NCBI RefSeq assembly: GCF_900108035.1
Contig: NZ_FNVS01000013.1
Span: 1 to 64,000 of the forward strand
Direction of reading: 5' to 3'
Length of the DNA stretch: 64,000 bases
Source of the DNA: Parabacteroides chinchillae
GTDB taxonomy: Bacteria; Bacteroidota; Bacteroidia; Bacteroidales; Tannerellaceae
Below, one piece after another: positions 60,908 to 64,000 of the stretch; position 1 is the first letter of the stretch, and every line of letters starts with the position of its first letter. The notes beneath the pieces are model-generated. The model searched no databases. It was given only the letters and a program-made list of their open reading frames with translations, and was not told the DNA's origin. The position numbers were made by a program, and so were the translations under genes.

Positions 60908-61879
60908 ATGAACGGATGTGATATAAAGGTACAAGCTATTATTAATCCTATATCCGGGGTTGGCTCAAAGCGTAAGATTCCTAAGATGATAGAAGAAATG
61001 TGCCTTCGGAGTCATTGTTCGTTAAATATAACTTTTACCGAATACGCAGGTCATGCCAGTGAGCTTACAAAGCAGGCAATAAAGGATGGCGTACATTATA
61101 TAATAGCTGTGGGGGGCGACGGAACGGTGAATGAGATAGCACGTGCCATGATCCATTCGGATGCAGTGCTGGGTATTGTCCCGAAAGGTTCGGGTAATGG
61201 TTTGGCCCGTGAGTTGCATATCCCTATGGAAATCCGTAGGGCTGTAGACTTGATCAGTAAAGGCCATGTTACTACCATTGACTGTTGCAGGGCTAACGGA
61301 CGTGTATTTTTCTGTACTTGCGGCGTTGGGTTCGATGCTGCCGTAAGCCAGAAATTTGCAAATGAAAAACGTCGTGGTTCTCTTACATATATAAAAAATA
61401 CGGTTGAAGAATACTTAAGTTATAAGCCGGAACCTTACGAGTTACAGGTGGATAACCAGACAATAAAGGAAAAAGCCTTTCTGGTAGCTTGTGCTAATGC
61501 TTCTCAATATGGTAATAATGCTTTTATAGCTCCTCATGCAAATATACAGGACGGTCAGATGGATGTTACTATTCTTTCTCCGTTTACCCCACTTGATATT
61601 GCACCTCTTGCAATACAATTGTTTACAAAACAGATAGATCGTAATAGTAAGATCAAGACAATGAAGGCGCATCAGGTTACTATTATTCGTCAGAAACCGG
61701 GAGTCATGCACCTGGATGGCGAACCTATTATGGCCGAAAGCCGTATAGATATAACACTGGAACCAAGAGCATTGAAGGTGCTTACACCCGAGGTCGTTTC
61801 TTTCTCGGAAGAGGTACATTATTTATTTGATGAAGTGACCCGTTTTTTTGATAAAAGACTTCCCTATATCTTTAAATAA
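60908..61879 (+). CDS. Diacylglycerol/sphingosine kinase-family lipid kinase
   Basis: 323 residues. Phosphorylates a lipid alcohol with ATP at the inner membrane face. The DAGK catalytic motif VGGDGTVNE is at 68-76 and PKGSGNGLARE at 92-102; the C-terminal half shows HLDGEPI near 277, the second DAGK block. Divergent from spt (198-bp spacer), which makes a sphingoid-base or ceramide kinase role attractive, but substrate cannot be read from sequence alone. Confidence 0.9.
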   Translation: MNGCDIKVQAIINPISGVGSKRKIPKMIEEMCLRSHCSLNITFTEYAGHASELTKQAIKDGVHYIIAVGGDGTVNEIARAMIHSDAVLGIVPKGSGNGLARELHIPMEIRRAVDLISKGHVTTIDCCRANGRVFFCTCGVGFDAAVSQKFANEKRRGSLTYIKNTVEEYLSYKPEPYELQVDNQTIKEKAFLVACANASQYGNNAFIAPHANIQDGQMDVTILSPFTPLDIAPLAIQLFTKQIDRNSKIKTMKAHQVTIIRQKPGVMHLDGEPIMAESRIDITLEPRALKVLTPEVVSFSEEVHYLFDEVTRFFDKRLPYIFK

Positions 61880-61886
61880 AAGTAGC

Positions 61887-61974
61887 ACGTGTTGCCGGTG
61901 TTTTTTTGTTTTCATGCCGATGAAACTTTTGTTTTGTGCTGATGAAACTTTTTTTTCATACGGATAAAACTTTT
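61887..61974. repeat. 22-bp tandem repeats, three good units plus a decayed first
   Basis: Units at 61909-61930, 61931-61952 and 61953-61974 are exactly 22 bp and share GAT(G/A)AAACTTTT at their ends; 61887-61908 keeps TGCCGGTG at the same phase. They lie between the convergent lipid kinase and trmN6 genes, shortly after the kinase stop. Confidence 0.85.
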
Positions 61975-62017
61975 CCCCCGGGCTTTTGATTTTTTATTGG
62001 AATACTGAACTTTTTGT

Positions 62018-62725
62018 TTATTTCAGATAATAGTCTCTGGTTAATGCTTTGAACTCAGGAGTATATTGATGGCGGGCTTTTTCGATTGTGAGTTCATTTT
62101 CAATTTTTAATGACTGGGCAGGCGATAATTCTATCAGTATTCTTTTGGGCTCGGCTCCGGGTACAGGAATGACGTTTGTGATGCGGATGGCAAAAAGCTT
62201 GTTCTCTTCTGCGATTTTCATCAGTTCTTCTTTCTTGTCAAAAGGTAGTATTAATGCGATTCTTCCGTTTGATGTTACGATTTGCAGGCAACCGGTTATC
62301 AAGTCGAAAAGCTGAAGGCTTTCTGTATGTCGTGCAGTAGTTCGTTTATGATCCGGACATTTTAAGGAATCTGTAAAATAAGGCGGATTGGATACAATAA
62401 GGTCGTATCTTTTATCGGTTTGTTTTATGTACTCTTCAAAAGAGGTATGATAAATATTGATTTGTCCGGCGAAAATAGAAGCCTGTATGTTCTCTTTTGC
62501 CTGAAGGCATGCATCTGCGTCTATATCTATTGCATCTGCCTGAGCTGTGCTACGCTGTGCCAGCATTAGTGCAATGAGTCCTGTTCCGGTACCAACATCC
62601 AATATGTTTTTGCAAAGATATGTGTTAGCCCAGGCTCCCAAAAGAACCCCGTCGGTACCTACCTTCATAGCACATTTGTCATGCCATACGGTAAATTTTT
62701 TAAATTGAAAATAAGGATTTGCCAT
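62018..62725 (-). CDS. trmN6: tRNA1(Val) adenine-37 N6-methyltransferase (TrmN6/YfiC-like)
   Basis: 235 residues, SAM-dependent N6-adenine methyltransferase. Motif I DVGTGTGLIALML is at 43-55 and the catalytic NPPYF at 113-117. N-terminal FTVWHDKCAMKVGTDGVLLGAWA matches YfiC, which methylates A37 of valine tRNA. Divergent from lon with only about 100 bp between start codons. Confidence 0.9.
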   Translation of the reverse strand: MANPYFQFKKFTVWHDKCAMKVGTDGVLLGAWANTYLCKNILDVGTGTGLIALMLAQRSTAQADAIDIDADACLQAKENIQASIFAGQINIYHTSFEEYIKQTDKRYDLIVSNPPYFTDSLKCPDHKRTTARHTESLQLFDLITGCLQIVTSNGRIALILPFDKKEELMKIAEENKLFAIRITNVIPVPGAEPKRILIELSPAQSLKIENELTIEKARHQYTPEFKALTRDYYLK

Positions 62726-62746
62726 ATCATTTTATTATTGCTGATG

Positions 62747-62784
62747 CAAAAGTAGTCAGATTCGGACTAAAATCTGTAACTTTG
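62747..62784. promoter_or_regulatory. Back-to-back -7 boxes for trmN6 and lon
   Basis: Minus-strand TACTTTTG (62754-62747) serves trmN6; plus-strand TAACTTTG (62777-62784) serves lon. They are 22 bp apart, so the two promoters overlap and polymerases could interfere. No clear -33 element for either. Confidence 0.55.
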
Positions 62785-62825
62785 GCACGTTTATTGTATT
62801 AACATATACAATGATTAATGTATAT

Positions 62826-64000
62826 ATGAAAGGAAAAAAGAGAGTATTTAGCCCGGAATCATACGATGATATGGATGACAATATAGGGATTGTTATGCCA
62901 ATTCTTACAGAATGCGATGTGGATGAAGATTTTACTGAAGGAGTAGATAAAGTAGGGGATGTAGTCCCTATTCTTCCGCTTCGTAATATGGTGCTATTCC
63001 CGGGAGTAGCTATGCCTGTTGTTGTGGGGCGTCCCAAATCGATGCGATTAATAAAGGAAGCACTGCATAAGAAGAGTTTGATTGGTGTGGTTTGCCAAAA
63101 AGACATGGCAACCGAAGAACCGGGATTCGATGATTTGTATACAACGGGTGTGATTGCTGATGTTGTCCGCGTATTGGAAATGCCGGACGGAACAACTACG
63201 GTTATTTTGCAAGGTAAGAAGCGTTTTGAACTGAATAGTTTAGTTGAAACGGAACCGTATCTCACCGGACAGATTAAAATTCTGGAAGATACTGTGCCAG
63301 ATAAGAGCGACCGCGAGTTTGAAGCTCTTATTTCCACTATAAAGGATTTGACAATAAAGATGTTGGGGGCAGTAGCCGATCCTCCGCGTGATCTTATCTT
63401 TTCTATAAAGAACAATCAGAACATACTGTATCTGGTAAATTTCTCGTGTAGCAATATTCCAAGTGGTGCATCCGAAAAACAGCAACTTCTTTTGATCGGA
63501 GACTTGAAAGATCGTGCTTACCGTTTGCTTTTTATCTTGAATCGCGAGTATCAGTTGGTGGAGCTGAAAGCTTCCATCCAGATGAAGACACACGAAGATA
63601 TAAACCAGCAACAGAAAGAATATTTCCTCCAACAGCAGATTAAGACGATACAGGAAGAGTTGGGCGGGAATATCAATGAGCTGGAGATAAAGGAATTGCG
63701 TGAGAAAGCTTTTAAAAAGAAATGGCCGGTTGCAGTTGCCGAAATATTTGAAAAAGAATTGCGTAAACTGGAACGTCTGCATCCTCAATCTCCTGATTTT
63801 TCTATCCAGACGCAATATGTGCAGACAATTGTAAATCTGCCATGGAACCAGTATAGTAAAGATAACTTTAATCTGTCTCACGCGCAGAAGGTTCTGGATA
63901 GAGATCATTACGGATTGGAAAAGGTAAAAGAACGTATTATTGAACATCTTGCAGTCCTGAAACTGAAAGGTGATATGAAGTCGCCGATTATTTGTCTTTA
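62826..64000 (+). CDS. lon: Lon protease, N-terminal part (runs off the window)
   Basis: Open to the window edge, about 391 codons visible of an expected ~800. ATP-dependent cytoplasmic protease. Visible: the LON substrate-binding domain (VVPILPLRNMVLFPG near 42-56) and the helical region to ILEHLAVLKLKGD-like residues just before the ATPase P-loop, which lies beyond the edge. ATG 62826 gives MKGKKRVFSPES; an in-frame ATG at 62811 adds five residues and cannot be excluded. Promoter box TAACTTTG at 62777-62784. Confidence 0.93.
   Translation, partial: MKGKKRVFSPESYDDMDDNIGIVMPILTECDVDEDFTEGVDKVGDVVPILPLRNMVLFPGVAMPVVVGRPKSMRLIKEALHKKSLIGVVCQKDMATEEPGFDDLYTTGVIADVVRVLEMPDGTTTVILQGKKRFELNSLVETEPYLTGQIKILEDTVPDKSDREFEALISTIKDLTIKMLGAVADPPRDLIFSIKNNQNILYLVNFSCSNIPSGASEKQQLLLIGDLKDRAYRLLFILNREYQLVELKASIQMKTHEDINQQQKEYFLQQQIKTIQEELGGNINELEIKELREKAFKKKWPVAVAEIFEKELRKLERLHPQSPDFSIQTQYVQTIVNLPWNQYSKDNFNLSHAQKVLDRDHYGLEKVKERIIEHLAVLKLKGDMKSPIICL

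Noticed and set aside
62756-63947. Two long minus-strand frames opposite lon
   Set aside because: Antisense to an unmistakable Lon N-terminus; no independent features.

Overview
The window reads as chromosome of a gut-type Bacteroidales bacterium, most likely Parabacteroides or a close relative. Grounds: three complete SusC/SusD-type outer-membrane pairs plus one damaged one; a gldH lipoprotein and a RicT/PSP1 protein; an Spt-like serine palmitoyltransferase gene beside a lipid kinase gene (sphingolipid synthesis is a Bacteroides/Parabacteroides trait); Bacteroidetes promoters of the form TTTG...TAnnTTTG; and no Shine-Dalgarno-like start sites. No rRNA, tRNA, CRISPR array, phage or transposase gene was seen. 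Genus assignment is inference.

Layout. 1-597: 42-bp palindromic repeats and no gene. 598-3029 (+): ECF sigma factor, membrane anti-sigma candidate, small exported protein, outer-membrane barrel. 3026-9995 (-): complete biotin gene set bioB-bioA-bioF-bioG-bioC-bioD, interrupted between bioA and bioF by a ~0.77-kb element with 45-bp inverted ends, and preceded by a small ORF ending in a terminator-like hairpin. 10004-12758 (-): POT peptide transporter and DUF4831 protein. 13118-14332 (+): beta-propeller lipoprotein. 14449-22693: housekeeping block (nnr, hpt, adk, obg, pgeF, B3/4 protein, small wHTH protein, coiled-coil protein, zapA, rny). 22884-44749: SusC/SusD region with four susC genes, one lacking its 5' end, and a tyrosine recombinase between two convergent susCD pairs. 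44894-48357 (-): ABC-F ATPase and LTA-synthase-like sulfatase. 48760-49942 (+): propeller lipoprotein frameshifted at a T8 run. 50185-57540 (+): purH and the rod-shape operon mreB-mreC-mreD-mrdA-rodA. 57543-59364 (-): gldH and ricT-like gene. 59522-62725: spt, lipid kinase, trmN6. 62826-end (+): 5' part of lon.

Genes that work together: biotin synthesis from malonyl-ACP (BioC/BioG supply the pimeloyl unit, BioF/A/D/B build the rings); rod-shape wall synthesis (MreBCD, PBP2, RodA); sphingolipid entry enzyme with a lipid kinase; paired SusC/SusD nutrient importers.

The most unusual signals are non-coding. (1) At least five intergenic spots hold short arrays with the same 22- or 23-bp period but unrelated sequences. 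(2) The spacer between divergent susC genes at 39.4-39.9 kb has identical 19-bp palindromic inverted repeats around a segment with divergent promoter boxes, near a recombinase gene: a candidate invertible promoter. (3) A terminator hairpin sits inside the small ORF directly before bioB, in an attenuator-like position. All of this was read by eye; no similarity search was run.
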